Source: Agrococcus sp. ARC_14
GTDB lineage: Bacteria; Actinomycetota; Actinomycetes; Actinomycetales; Microbacteriaceae
Length of the DNA stretch: 64,000 nt
Direction: 5' to 3'
Assembly: GCF_022436485.1 (NCBI RefSeq)
Contig: NZ_JAKUDO010000001.1
Span: 1,860,001 to 1,924,000 of the forward strand
This document shows positions 18,579 to 27,729 of the stretch, piece by piece; positions within the stretch are counted from its first letter, which is position 1; every line of letters starts with the position of its first letter. Both the position numbers and the translations under genes were made by a program. The notes beneath the pieces were generated by a model. It had not been told where the DNA came from. It was given only the letters and a program-made list of their open reading frames with translations, and did no database searches.

Positions 18579-21224
18579 GTGTCGGACACGAAGCCTATCC
18601 TCATGGTCATCGACGGGCATTCGCTCGCTTTCAGGGCGTTCTTCGCGCTCCCACTGGAGAACTTCGTGAACTCCGATGGGCAGCACACGAACGCCATCCA
18701 CGGATTCCTCTCGATGCTCCTGAAGCTGCTGCAGGATCACAAGCCGACGCACCTCGCCGTCGCGTTCGACATCTCCCGCTTCTCTTTCCGCACCCGCGAG
18801 TACCCGGAGTACAAGGGCACGCGCGACGAGACGCCGAAGGAGTTCAAGGGGCAGATCCCGCTGCTCGAGGAGGCGCTCCACGCGATGGGCGTGCGCACGC
18901 TCTCGAAGGAGGACTACGAGGCCGACGACATCCTCGCGACGCTCTCCGTCGAGGGCCCGAAGGCCGGCATGGATGTGTTCGTCGTCTCGGGCGACCGCGA
19001 CACCATCCAGCTCGTCAACGACGAGGTGACGCTGCTGTACCCCTCGGTGCGCGGCGTCTCAGAGCTCAAGCACTACACGCCGGAGGCCGTCCGCGAGCGC
19101 TACGGCATCGAGCCGGAGCAGTACCCCGAGATCGCGGCACTGGTCGGCGAGACGAGCGACAACCTGATCGGCATCGACAAGGTCGGCGAGAAGACCGCCG
19201 TCAAGTGGATCAAGGAGTACGGCACCGTCGCGAACCTGCTCGAGCACGCCGACGACATCAAGGGCGTGGTGGGCAACAACCTGCGCGAGCAGCGCGAGCG
19301 CGCCGAGCGCAACCGCAGGCTCAACCGGCTGCTGACCGACGTCGAGCTGGGCGTGCAGATCGACGAGCTCACCCGCGGCCAGGTCGACGAGGCGAAGCTG
19401 CGCGATGTCTTCCAGCGGCTGCAGTTCCGCACGCTGCTCGACCGGGTGCTGAAGCAGGAGGGCAGCGGCGAGGCCACAGCGGCGCTCGAGCCGGAGGTGC
19501 AGGCGCCCGCCGTGCAGAAGCTCGTCGACGAGGAGCTCGACCTGTGGCTCTCGCGCGCCACGAGCACCGCCGCCGTCTCGATCGCGCCCGACGGCCTGGG
19601 CGGCATCGCAGGCTTCGGCGTCGCCACCGAGGGCGCGAGCGCCTACGTGCCCTACAAGGCGGGCACGGGTGACTACGACGGATTCGTGACGTGGCTCGCG
19701 TCGGACGCCCCGAAGGCGCTCCACGACGTGAAGGCCGCCATCAAGTCGCTCGACCGGGCGGGGCTCTCGCTCGGCGGCGCGGTCCACGACACTCGCGTAG
19801 CCGCGTGGCTGGCGACGCCGACGGCACCTCCGAAGACCTTCGATCTCGACTGGCAGACCGAGGCGCTGCTGGGCGCGCCGCTGCCGGCGCCCGACCCGAA
19901 CCAGCTGGTGCCCGAGATCGCTCCGGAGGAGCTGGGCACCGTCGCCTGGCTGACGGGCGAGCTCTCGCGCCTGCAGCGGCCGCGGCTCGACGAGGGCACG
20001 CTCGGCGTGCTCGACGACATCGAGCTGCCGCTCATGCCGGTGCTCTGCCGCATGGAGCGCCAGGGCGTGCAGATGGACCGCGAGGTGCTGCAGCGCATCC
20101 ACGACACCATGCGCGAGCAGGCGGCCGGCCACGCGGAGGCTGCGTACGCGGAGATCGGCCACGAGGTGAACCTCGGCAGCCCGAAGCAGCTGCAGACGGT
20201 GCTCTTCGAAGAGCTCGACATGCCGAAGACCCGCGCGACGAAGACCGGCTACTCCACCGACGCGCAGTCGCTCGCCGACCTGCAGGAGACGAACCCGCAT
20301 CCGTTCCTGAACCTGCTGCTGCAGCACCGCGAGACCACGAAGCTCGCGCAGATCATCGAGACGCTGCTCAAGGCCATCCAGGAGGACGGGCGCATCCGCA
20401 CCCGCTACGACCAGACGGGTTCCGCATCCGGTCGTCTCTCCTCCAACGACCCCAATCTGCAGAACATCCCGGTGCGCACCGAGGTGAGCCGCGAGATCCG
20501 CTCCGCATTCGTGCACGGGCCCGAGTTCGAGACCATGCTCACAGCCGACTACTCGCAGATCGAGATGCGCATCATGGCGCACCTCTCGGGCGACGAGGGC
20601 CTCATCGAGGCGTTCCGCTCTGGCGAGGACCTGCACCGCTTCGTCGGCTCCCGCATCTTCGGTGTCGAGCCGAGCGAGGTGACGGCCCTGCAGCGTGTCA
20701 AGGTCAAGGCCATGAGCTACGGCCTCGCCTACGGACTGAGCGCGTTCGGCCTCTCGAAGCAGCTGCGCATCACGCAGGCGGAGGCGAAGGCGCTCATGCT
20801 GGAGTACTTCCAGCGCTTCGGCGGCATCCGCGACTACCTGCGGGGCGTCGTGCAGCAGGCCAAGGAGGACGGCTACACGACCACGATCTACGGCCGTCGA
20901 CGCCCGTTCCCCGACCTTGCGTCGTCGAACCGCGTGCTGCGCGAGAACGCCGAGCGCGCCGCGCTCAACTCGCCGATCCAAGGCTCGGCCGCAGACATCA
21001 TCAAGCGCGCGATGCTCGCGATCGATCGCCGCATCGTCGACGAGGGCCTGGGGTCGCGCATGCTGCTGCAGGTGCACGACGAGCTCGTCTTCGAGGTCGC
21101 GACGGGGGAGCGTGCGACGCTCGAGGCGATCGTCCGCGAGGAGATGGGCGGCGCAGCAGAGCTCTCCGTCCCGCTCGACGTGCAGGTGGGCGTGGGGCCG
21201 AACTGGGACGCCGCGGCCCACTGA
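18579..21224 (+). CDS. polA: DNA polymerase I
   Basis: PolA fills gaps and removes RNA primers during replication and excision repair. The 881-residue protein has an N-terminal 5'-3' exonuclease (about 1-290, with MVIDGHSLAFRAFFALP, EADDILATL, VSGDRD, GETSDNLIGI), a middle exonuclease-like domain (about 300-480) and the polymerase domain. Polymerase motifs are ADYSQIEMRIMAHLSGD (A), RVKVKAMSYGLAYGLS (B) and LLQVHDELVFEV (C). The middle domain lacks the D-x-E metal motif, so proofreading is probably absent, as in other actinobacterial PolA. The GTG is chosen from the leaderless box and the family N-terminus. UvrABC genes lie downstream. Confidence 0.97.
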   Translation: MSDTKPILMVIDGHSLAFRAFFALPLENFVNSDGQHTNAIHGFLSMLLKLLQDHKPTHLAVAFDISRFSFRTREYPEYKGTRDETPKEFKGQIPLLEEALHAMGVRTLSKEDYEADDILATLSVEGPKAGMDVFVVSGDRDTIQLVNDEVTLLYPSVRGVSELKHYTPEAVRERYGIEPEQYPEIAALVGETSDNLIGIDKVGEKTAVKWIKEYGTVANLLEHADDIKGVVGNNLREQRERAERNRRLNRLLTDVELGVQIDELTRGQVDEAKLRDVFQRLQFRTLLDRVLKQEGSGEATAALEPEVQAPAVQKLVDEELDLWLSRATSTAAVSIAPDGLGGIAGFGVATEGASAYVPYKAGTGDYDGFVTWLASDAPKALHDVKAAIKSLDRAGLSLGGAVHDTRVAAWLATPTAPPKTFDLDWQTEALLGAPLPAPDPNQLVPEIAPEELGTVAWLTGELSRLQRPRLDEGTLGVLDDIELPLMPVLCRMERQGVQMDREVLQRIHDTMREQAAGHAEAAYAEIGHEVNLGSPKQLQTVLFEELDMPKTRATKTGYSTDAQSLADLQETNPHPFLNLLLQHRETTKLAQIIETLLKAIQEDGRIRTRYDQTGSASGRLSSNDPNLQNIPVRTEVSREIRSAFVHGPEFETMLTADYSQIEMRIMAHLSGDEGLIEAFRSGEDLHRFVGSRIFGVEPSEVTALQRVKVKAMSYGLAYGLSAFGLSKQLRITQAEAKALMLEYFQRFGGIRDYLRGVVQQAKEDGYTTTIYGRRRPFPDLASSNRVLRENAERAALNSPIQGSAADIIKRAMLAIDRRIVDEGLGSRMLLQVHDELVFEVATGERATLEAIVREEMGGAAELSVPLDVQVGVGPNWDAAAH

Positions 21225-21265
21225 CGCTCCGACAGCTGGTGTGCGAGGCGGGGCCGGCACCGGCT

Positions 21266-21271
21266 TAGGCT
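21266..21271 (+). promoter_or_regulatory. -10 box TAGGCT, leaderless start
   Basis: TAGGCT ends 6 nt before the ATG at 21278, with no Shine-Dalgarno between. Confidence 0.65.
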
Positions 21272-21277
21272 GGCGTC

Positions 21278-22288
21278 ATGACCGCTGACGCACTCCGATT
21301 CGGCCTGTTCATCCCGCAGGGCTGGCGCCTCGACCTGGTCGGCATCGACCCCGCAGAGCAGTGGCAGCGGATGCTCGAGGTGGCGAAGGCCGCGGATGCC
21401 GGCCCGTGGGACTCGGTCTGGGTCTACGACCACTTCCACACCACCCCGCAGCCGACCGCGGAGGCGACGCACGAGGCGTGGTCGCTCATGGCGGCGCTTG
21501 CGGCGTCCACCGATCGCGTGCGCCTGGGCCAGATGTGCACGTGCATCGGCTACCGCAACCCCGCCTACCTGGCGAAGGTCGCGGCGACCGTCGACGTGAT
21601 CTCTGGGGGCCGCGTCGAGTTCGGCATCGGCGCGGGCTGGTACGAGCACGAGTGGCGCGCGTACGGCTACGGATTCCCGGGCGTCGGCGAGCGCATCTCG
21701 GCGCTGCGGGACGGCGTGCAGATCATCCAGCGGCTCTGGGCAGATGGCGAGGCGTCGGTCGAGTCGGAGACCTTCACGGTCGACGGCGCGATCTGTCGCC
21801 CGCAGCCGCTGCAGCTCGGTCGCGACGGCAGGCCACGCATCCCCACCTGGATCGCCGGCGGCGGCGAGAAGCGAACCCTGCGCTATGCCGCGAAGTGGGC
21901 CGACGCGACGAACTTCGGCGGCAGTCCGGAGCAGTTCGCCCGCAAGCGCGACATCCTGCGCGAGCACCTCGACCGCGAGGGCAGGGATCCGGCAGAGGTG
22001 CGCCTGACCTCCAACCTCAACATCGTGGTGCGCGAGACCGAGGCGGAGGCGCTGCGCGTGGTCGACGAGGTCAACGCCCGCGCCGACTCGGCGATGCCGG
22101 CAGCGCACGCAGGCACCGGCTTCTCGACGAAGGGCGCCGTCGTCGGCACGCCGCAGCAGGTGCTCGACCACGTCGGCGCGCTGCGCGAGGCAGGGCTCGG
22201 CACGCTCATCTCCTACATGCCTGACGTCGCCTATGACCGCACCGGCATGGAGCTCTACGAGCGCGAGGTCATTCCGGCGCTGGCCTGA
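21278..22288 (+). CDS. LLM-class F420-dependent oxidoreductase
   Basis: A 336-residue luciferase-like TIM-barrel protein. It shows RFGLFIPQGW at the first strand, VWVYDHFHTTP, the LLM-class turn RVRLGQMCTCIGYRNPAYLAK, ISGGRVEFGIGAGWYEHEWRAYG and IPTWIAGGGEKRTLRYAAKWAD. This layout is typical of actinobacterial F420-dependent enzymes, which move hydride between F420 and a small organic substrate. An FMN cofactor cannot be fully excluded. The substrate is unknown. It has its own leaderless promoter box, and so does the next gene, so they are probably independent units. Confidence 0.85.
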   Translation: MTADALRFGLFIPQGWRLDLVGIDPAEQWQRMLEVAKAADAGPWDSVWVYDHFHTTPQPTAEATHEAWSLMAALAASTDRVRLGQMCTCIGYRNPAYLAKVAATVDVISGGRVEFGIGAGWYEHEWRAYGYGFPGVGERISALRDGVQIIQRLWADGEASVESETFTVDGAICRPQPLQLGRDGRPRIPTWIAGGGEKRTLRYAAKWADATNFGGSPEQFARKRDILREHLDREGRDPAEVRLTSNLNIVVRETEAEALRVVDEVNARADSAMPAAHAGTGFSTKGAVVGTPQQVLDHVGALREAGLGTLISYMPDVAYDRTGMELYEREVIPALA

Positions 22289-22305
22289 GCGGTGTCCCAG
22301 CGCCA

Positions 22306-22311
22306 TAGGCT
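22306..22311 (+). promoter_or_regulatory. -10 box TAGGCT, leaderless start
   Basis: TAGGCT ends 7 nt before the ATG at 22319. It lies in the 30-bp gap after the oxidoreductase gene. Confidence 0.65.
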
Positions 22312-22318
22312 GGTCGGC

Positions 22319-24010
22319 ATGACAGCAGAGAACGTCGGCGCACCGTCGCGCCCGCAGACCGACATCGACCGCATCGCGGAGGAGTACGTCCACCGCACCG
22401 CCGCGCTGAACCCTGAGATCAACGTCTACGTCGGCCTCGAGGGCGACAAGGCAGGCTACGGCGACTACTCGCCCGCCGGTCGCGAGGCGACCGCAGCGCT
22501 CACGCGCGATGCGCTCGCCACGCTCCAGGCAGCCGAGCCGACCGACGACATCGACTGGGTGACCAAGACCGATCTCGCGCGCGAGCTGCAGCTCGAGCTC
22601 GACATCGAGGCCGCGGGCTGGAACGACCGCGATCTCAACAACCTCGCGAGCCCCGCGAGCGGCATCCGCGACATCTTCGACCTCATGCCCACGGCGGGCG
22701 AGCAGGACTGGGACGACATCGCCCAGCGCATGCGCAACGTGCCCGCCGCGTTCGACGGCTACATCGCCTCGCTGCGCGCCGGCATCGCGAACGGCAACAC
22801 GCCGGCGGCCCGCCAGATCGACAACGTGCTCGAGCAGTTCGAGGACTACGCGCCCGGCGTCGGCTTCTTCCACGAGTTCGCCAAGACCGCGAAGGCCGGC
22901 GAGGCCGAGCTGCCCGAGTCGCTCAAGCGCGACCTGGAGCAGGCGGCGGGGGAGGCGACCGAGGCCCACGCGCGCTTCGCGGGCTTCCTGCGCGACGAGC
23001 TCGCCGCATCCGCCAACCCCGTCGACGCCGTCGGCCGGGAGTTCTACTCGCTCATGTCGCGCCGCTTCCTGGGCGCGGACGTCGACCTCGACGAGACCTA
23101 CGCGTGGGGCATCGAGGAACTCGATCGGATGCGCTCCGAGCAGGAGGCGATCGCGAACGAGATCAAGGCCGGCGCCAGCGTGCAGGAGGCGATCGCGTTC
23201 CTCGACGGCGACGAGAGCCGCAAGCTGCACGGCACCGACGCGCTGAAGGCGTGGATGCAGCGCACGAGCGACCAGGCGGTCGAAGAGCTCGGCAGGTCGC
23301 ACTTCGACATCGCCGAGCCCATCAAGGCGCTCGAGTGCATGATCGCGCCGACCGAGACGGGCGGCATCTACTACACCGGCCCCGCCGACGACTTCTCGCG
23401 CCCGGGCCGCATGTGGTGGTCAGTGCCGAAGGGCGTCACCGAGTTCGACACCTGGCGCGAGCTCACGACCGTGTACCACGAGGGCGTTCCCGGCCACCAC
23501 CTGCAGATCGCGCAGCAGACCTTCAACCGCGGCGAGCTCAACCTCTGGCGCCGTGCCTTCGCCGGCACCTCGGGCCACGCGGAGGGCTGGGCGCTCTACG
23601 CCGAGCGCCTGATGGAGTCGCTCGGCTACCTCGACGACCCGGCAGACCGGCTCGGCATGCTCGACGGGCAGCGGATGCGCGCGGCGCGCGTCGTGCTCGA
23701 CATCGGCGTGCACCTGGGCAAGCCGCGCCTCGACGGCACGGGGGAGTGGGACTTCGACTACGCGTTCGAGTTCATGCGCGAGAACGTGAACATGAACGAG
23801 CCGTTCGTGCGCTTCGAGGTGAACCGCTACTTCGGCTGGCCGGGCCAGGCGCCGTCCTACAAGATCGGCCAGCGCATCTTCGAGCAGATCCGCGATGAGG
23901 CGCAGGAGGCGGAGGGCGACGCCTTCGACCTCAAGCGCTTCCACATGCGCGTGCTCAACATCGGCGGCGTCGGCCTCGACACGCTGCGCCAGGCGGTCCT
24001 GCGCGGCTAG
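22319..24010 (+). CDS. DUF885-family protein, probable metallohydrolase
   Basis: A 563-residue soluble protein of the DUF885 family. The hallmark is HEGVPGHH at 387-394, a zinc-peptidase-like H-E-x-x-P-G-H-H motif inside a mostly helical protein. A second conserved stretch, SGHAEGWALYAERLMESLGY, lies about 30 residues later and supplies the likely third metal ligand (the Glu of EGWALY). No signal peptide is visible, so it is probably cytosolic. The family is usually described as putative peptidases or carboxypeptidases; no substrate is suggested by the neighbours. An in-frame GTG at 22292 is rejected because it would span the -10 box. Confidence 0.85.
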   Translation: MTAENVGAPSRPQTDIDRIAEEYVHRTAALNPEINVYVGLEGDKAGYGDYSPAGREATAALTRDALATLQAAEPTDDIDWVTKTDLARELQLELDIEAAGWNDRDLNNLASPASGIRDIFDLMPTAGEQDWDDIAQRMRNVPAAFDGYIASLRAGIANGNTPAARQIDNVLEQFEDYAPGVGFFHEFAKTAKAGEAELPESLKRDLEQAAGEATEAHARFAGFLRDELAASANPVDAVGREFYSLMSRRFLGADVDLDETYAWGIEELDRMRSEQEAIANEIKAGASVQEAIAFLDGDESRKLHGTDALKAWMQRTSDQAVEELGRSHFDIAEPIKALECMIAPTETGGIYYTGPADDFSRPGRMWWSVPKGVTEFDTWRELTTVYHEGVPGHHLQIAQQTFNRGELNLWRRAFAGTSGHAEGWALYAERLMESLGYLDDPADRLGMLDGQRMRAARVVLDIGVHLGKPRLDGTGEWDFDYAFEFMRENVNMNEPFVRFEVNRYFGWPGQAPSYKIGQRIFEQIRDEAQEAEGDAFDLKRFHMRVLNIGGVGLDTLRQAVLRG

Positions 24011-24016
24011 CTCTGC

Positions 24017-24655
24017 TCAGCCCTGCTGGGCCGTCGCGAGCGTGAGCCCGCGGCGGCCCAGCTCCCATTCCAGCGCCTGCACGACCCGCCCGAACTCGGC
24101 GTCGTCGGCGAAGGGCCCCGCGAGGCACTCCACGACGGATGCGTCATCGAGCGTGAGCGCGACGGTGCGGTGGGCGTCGAGGCCGGCGCGCGTCATCAGG
24201 CGTCGGCCGATGCGGTTGCCGAGCACGCCGCCCGGGGTGACTGCCGGCGCGCGGCGCACGGCCTGCCAGCGGACCGTCGCGCCGCGCACGCGCTCGAAGG
24301 GGATGGGCCCGGTGCCCGGCCCTTCGACGTGCGCGGGCCCGACCGCCAGCAGAGCGGCGCCGAGGGGGAAGCGCCGACGGATCGTGCGCACGACATCCCA
24401 CATCGCGCCCGCGAAGATGGCCACGAGGATGCTCATGAAGAAGCCGACGGAGCCCAGGGCGAGCAGCGCGGTGCCGTCCAGGTCGCCGAAGCCGCCGCCC
24501 ACGACGGCCGCCGCCAGGCACGCGAGGAACCACGCCATGCCCCAGCCGGCCACGACCGTGAGCACGATGGCGATGATGCGGAAGTGCCGCTCTGCGACCC
24601 TCCTGCGCGGCTCGTCGACGATGATCCTGAGGGCGGTGCCATCGGCTGTCAGCAT
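24017..24655 (-). CDS. Hypothetical two-helix membrane protein
   Basis: A 212-residue protein that I do not recognise. After a short basic N-terminus it has two long hydrophobic segments (about 24-50 and 64-86), then a cytosolic part of about 120 residues with predicted beta-rich stretches (GAALLAVGPAHVEG, TVALTLDDASVVECLAG) and a terminal amphipathic helix (RVVQALEWELGRRGL). That arrangement, two helices followed by a small beta domain, is seen in many actinobacterial PH-like membrane proteins, but I cannot confirm it. The ATG at 24655 lies 6 nt after TACGCT. It is divergent from rpsA and convergent with the DUF885 gene. Confidence 0.7.
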   Translation of the reverse strand: MLTADGTALRIIVDEPRRRVAERHFRIIAIVLTVVAGWGMAWFLACLAAAVVGGGFGDLDGTALLALGSVGFFMSILVAIFAGAMWDVVRTIRRRFPLGAALLAVGPAHVEGPGTGPIPFERVRGATVRWQAVRRAPAVTPGGVLGNRIGRRLMTRAGLDAHRTVALTLDDASVVECLAGPFADDAEFGRVVQALEWELGRRGLTLATAQQG

Positions 24656-24661
24656 GACGCG

Positions 24662-24667
24662 AGCGTA
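24662..24667 (-). promoter_or_regulatory. -10 box TACGCT, leaderless start (minus strand)
   Basis: On the minus strand TACGCT is followed by 6 nt and then the ATG at 24655. It lies back to back with the rpsA promoter. Confidence 0.5.
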
Positions 24668-24681
24668 GGCGCGAAGCCTGG

Positions 24682-24710
24682 TTGTCTGCCTCCTGAGCCC
24701 GGTGTAGGCT
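24682..24710 (+). promoter_or_regulatory. rpsA promoter (TTGTCT-N17-TAGGCT)
   Basis: This is the most complete promoter in the window: -35 TTGTCT (24682-24687), a 17-bp spacer, and -10 TAGGCT (24705-24710). Transcription would start near 24717, giving a leader of about 95 nt before rpsA. Confidence 0.75.
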
Positions 24711-24712
24711 TG

Positions 24713-24810
24713 ACCGGTCACTCGTGTGACGCATGAACCCATTCGAATCGCTGGATGCGCATCCGCATGCCTCCGGCCCGACGTCCCCCATCAAAGGCAA
24801 CTTGAACTCT
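24713..24810 (+). promoter_or_regulatory. rpsA: rpsA leader with short palindromes
   Basis: The untranslated leader holds overlapping inverted repeats: TGACCGGTCA, GTCAC-TCGT-GTGAC and the perfect palindrome GGATGCGCATCC, then a purine-poor stretch with no strong Shine-Dalgarno. S1 represses its own mRNA in E. coli, so a structured, weak-SD leader here may serve autogenous control. This is inference. Confidence 0.45.
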
Positions 24811-26271
24811 ATGACCACTGCAACGACCACGGCTCCCAAGCAGGTCGCTGTGAACGACATCGGCTCTGCCGACGACTTCATGGCCGCCGTTGAGAAGACC
24901 CTGAAGTTCTTCAATGACGGCGACCTGATCGAGGGCACCGTCGTCAAGATCGACCGCGACGAGGTCCTTCTTGATGTCGGCTACAAGACCGAGGGCGTCA
25001 TCCCCTCGCGCGAGCTCTCGATCAAGCACGACGTCGACCCCACCGAGGTCGTCGAGGTCGGCGACACGGTCGAGGCGCTCGTCCTCCAGAAGGAGGACAA
25101 GGAGGGGCGTCTGATCCTCTCGAAGAAGCGTGCGCAGTACGAGCGCGCCTGGGGCGATGTCGAGCGCATCAAGGACGAGGACGGCGTCGTCACCGGCACC
25201 GTCATCGAGGTCGTCAAGGGTGGCCTCATCGTCGACATCGGCCTGCGCGGCTTCCTGCCTGCGTCGCTCATCGAGCTGCGCCGCGTCCGCGACCTCACGC
25301 CGTACCTCGGCCAGGAGATCGAGGCGAAGATCCTCGAGCTCGACAAGAACCGCAACAACGTCGTGCTCTCGCGCCGTGCGCTCCTCGAGGAGACGCAGTC
25401 GGCGTCGCGCGGTGCCTTCCTGCAGTCGCTGCAGAAGGGCCAGGTCCGCAAGGGCGTCGTCTCGTCGATCGTCAACTTCGGTGCGTTCGTCGACCTGGGT
25501 GGCGTTGACGGCCTCGTGCACGTCTCGGAGCTCTCGTGGAAGCACATCGAGCACGCCTCCGAGGTCGTCGAGGTCGGCCAGGAGGTCACCGTCGAGATCC
25601 TCACCGTCGAGCTCGACCGCGAGCGCGTCTCGCTGTCGCTCAAGGCGACGCAGGAGGACCCGTGGCAGATCTTCGCCCGCACCCACGCCATCGGCCAGGT
25701 CGCACCGGGCAAGGTCACGAAGCTCGTCACCTTCGGTGCGTTCGTGCGCGTCGCGGATGGCATCGAGGGCCTCGTGCACATCTCGGAGCTCTCGTCGAAG
25801 CACGTCGAGACCGCTGACCAGGTCGTGGCGGTCAATGACGAGGTCTTCGTCAAGATCATCGACATCGACCTCGAGCGTCGCCGCATCTCGCTCTCGCTGA
25901 AGCAGGCGAACGAGGGCGTCGACCCCGACGGCACCGACTTCGACCCGGCGCTCTACGGCATGCTCGCCGAGTACGACGAGCAGGGCAACTACAAGTTCCC
26001 GGAGGGCTTCGACCCCGAGACGAACGAGTGGCGCGAGGGCTTCGACGCCCAGCGCGAGGCCTGGGAGGCCGAGTACACCGCAGCGCAGACGCGCTGGGAG
26101 GCGCACAAGGCCCAGGTCTCGACCGCTCGCGAGGTCGAGCTCACCTCGAACGACGTGCCCTCGGGCGCACAGTCGTTCGGCGGCTCGACGGAGGAGACCG
26201 GCGCCGGCACGCTCGCCGACGATGAGGCGCTCGCCGCTCTGCGCGAGAAGCTCACCGGCTCCGCCGAGTAA
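24811..26271 (+). CDS. rpsA: 30S ribosomal protein S1
   Basis: S1 helps the ribosome bind and unfold mRNA. The 486-residue product has four S1 RNA-binding domains at about 34-105, 122-187, 208-276 and 293-362; each shows the G-x-V-x-x-I/V pattern followed by GAFVDLGGVDGLVH or a variant. A long acidic tail follows. Four domains are normal for actinobacteria, against six in E. coli. I chose the ATG at 24811 (MTTATTTAPKQ) because it matches the family N-terminus. An in-frame ATG at 24733 would add 26 poorly conserved residues that lie over the structured leader. Confidence 0.96.
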   Translation: MTTATTTAPKQVAVNDIGSADDFMAAVEKTLKFFNDGDLIEGTVVKIDRDEVLLDVGYKTEGVIPSRELSIKHDVDPTEVVEVGDTVEALVLQKEDKEGRLILSKKRAQYERAWGDVERIKDEDGVVTGTVIEVVKGGLIVDIGLRGFLPASLIELRRVRDLTPYLGQEIEAKILELDKNRNNVVLSRRALLEETQSASRGAFLQSLQKGQVRKGVVSSIVNFGAFVDLGGVDGLVHVSELSWKHIEHASEVVEVGQEVTVEILTVELDRERVSLSLKATQEDPWQIFARTHAIGQVAPGKVTKLVTFGAFVRVADGIEGLVHISELSSKHVETADQVVAVNDEVFVKIIDIDLERRRISLSLKQANEGVDPDGTDFDPALYGMLAEYDEQGNYKFPEGFDPETNEWREGFDAQREAWEAEYTAAQTRWEAHKAQVSTAREVELTSNDVPSGAQSFGGSTEETGAGTLADDEALAALREKLTGSAE

Positions 26272-26285
26272 GCACGCACACACGC

Positions 26286-26315
26286 AGCGGGTCGCGCCTT
26301 CGGGTGCGGCCCGCT
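26286..26315 (+). terminator. Terminator after rpsA
   Basis: A 13-bp stem with two G-T pairs (26286-26298 with 26303-26315) closed by a stable TTCG loop, 14 bp after the rpsA stop, followed by a short T/C stretch. Confidence 0.85.
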
Positions 26316-26352
26316 TCGCGTTGCGCGGGGGCCGGGTGTCGGGGATCGATGC

Positions 26353-26358
26353 GAGGAT
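26353..26358 (+). promoter_or_regulatory. -10 box GAGGAT, leaderless start
   Basis: GAGGAT (a TAGGAT-like box) ends 6 nt before the ATG at 26365. Confidence 0.4.
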
Positions 26359-26364
26359 CGACCC

Positions 26365-27729
26365 ATGCCTGCACACGATTCGGTCGACCGCGCCCTCGCC
26401 TACGCAGACCGCTGGCTTGCCTATCGCCGGTGGCGGCTCCGGATCCCCGGCGTGCAGGCCGCCGTGCGGGTCGGCGGCGAGCTGCTGCTCGACACCGCGC
26501 ACGGGGTGGCGGATGCGTCCACGGGCGAGCCGCTGACGACCGGGCACCGCTTCCGCATCGCCTCGCACTCGAAGTCGCTCGCCGCGCTCGCCGCCCTGCG
26601 GCTCGTCGACGACGGCCGCCTGCGGCTCGACGACGCGGCAGCGGTGCACGCGCCATCGCTGCGCGGCACCGACGCGGGCGCGCTGCTCGTGCGTGAGCTG
26701 CTCTCGCACGGCGGCGGCGCGGTGCGCGATGGGGATGACGTCTCGTTCTGGCATCTGCTCGCCGACTTCCCGGACCCGGAGCGCCTGCGCGCGATCGCGA
26801 CCTCCGGGGTGGAGCGCGTGCCCGCATCCACCGAGTTCAAGTACTCCAACATCGGATTCGGGCTGCTCGGCCTCGTCATCGAGGGGGTGACGGACACGGG
26901 CTACGCCGCGGCGCTCGATCGCCTCGTGCTGCAGCCGCTCGGGCTCGCGGGGATGCGTGCCGATCTGGTCGACGGCGACCCCGGATCACTCGTGACGGGT
27001 CACTCCGGACTGCACTCGAGTGCGGAGCGCGCGGTGCTCGACAGCCCGAACGCGGGCGCGCTGGCCGCCGCGACCGGCGCGATCGCCACCGCCGGCGAGC
27101 TGACGGATGCGCTGCGCGCCGTCACCGAGGCAGACGACCGGCTGCTGAGCGCCGGCGCTCGGCGCCGCATGCGGCAGCGGCAGTGGACGACGACGGGGCG
27201 CGACGGCGGCACGGCGGGCTACGGGCTCGGCCTGATGCTGGGCTCAGTCGACGAGCGCGAATGGGTCGGCCACGGCGGCGCGTGGACCGGGCAGGCGACG
27301 CGCACGCTCGTCGACGCCGAGCGCGACATCGTCGTCAGCGTGCTGACGAACGCGATCGATGCGCCCGCAGAGGAGCTCGCCGTCGGCGTCGCCCGCATCC
27401 TGGGCGCCGCGCAGCGCCCGCAGCCCGACCCGATCACTGCAGGGCTCGAGCGCTCGCGCTCGTTCGAGGGCACCTTCTCGAGCTTCTGGGCACGGGTCGA
27501 CGTGGTCGAGATCGGCGGCCGACTGCTCGGCATCGCTCCGACCGCCGCAGACCCCTTGCAGGCGGTCGACGTGCTGGAGCCGATCGGCGACGACCGCGTG
27601 CGCATCACGGCCGCGACGGGCATGGGTGCCGGCCATGAGATCGCGACTGCGGAGCGGGATGCCGCGGGGCGCGTCGTGCGGTGGCGCGGCGCGTGGCACC
27701 TCGACCGCGTGGAGCAGCCCGCGGGCTAA
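26365..27729 (+). CDS. Serine beta-lactamase-fold hydrolase (class C/EstB-like)
   Basis: A 454-residue protein with the class C beta-lactamase/D-alanyl carboxypeptidase fold. The three active-site motifs are visible: S-x-x-K as Ser67-His-Ser-Lys70 (RIASHSKS), Y-x-N in FKYSNIGFG, and the HGG box in EWVGHGGAWTG. A smaller C-terminal domain of about 110 residues follows. There is no signal peptide, which speaks against a secreted antibiotic resistance enzyme and in favour of a cytosolic esterase or peptidase. The gene stands alone and converges on the DUF4126 gene with a 3-bp overlap of the stop codons. Confidence 0.85.
   Translation: MPAHDSVDRALAYADRWLAYRRWRLRIPGVQAAVRVGGELLLDTAHGVADASTGEPLTTGHRFRIASHSKSLAALAALRLVDDGRLRLDDAAAVHAPSLRGTDAGALLVRELLSHGGGAVRDGDDVSFWHLLADFPDPERLRAIATSGVERVPASTEFKYSNIGFGLLGLVIEGVTDTGYAAALDRLVLQPLGLAGMRADLVDGDPGSLVTGHSGLHSSAERAVLDSPNAGALAAATGAIATAGELTDALRAVTEADDRLLSAGARRRMRQRQWTTTGRDGGTAGYGLGLMLGSVDEREWVGHGGAWTGQATRTLVDAERDIVVSVLTNAIDAPAEELAVGVARILGAAQRPQPDPITAGLERSRSFEGTFSSFWARVDVVEIGGRLLGIAPTAADPLQAVDVLEPIGDDRVRITAATGMGAGHEIATAERDAAGRVVRWRGAWHLDRVEQPAG

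Noticed and set aside
26365..27729. The beta-lactamase-fold gene as an antibiotic resistance gene
   Set aside because: It lacks a signal peptide and stands among housekeeping genes; the fold includes many esterases and peptidases.
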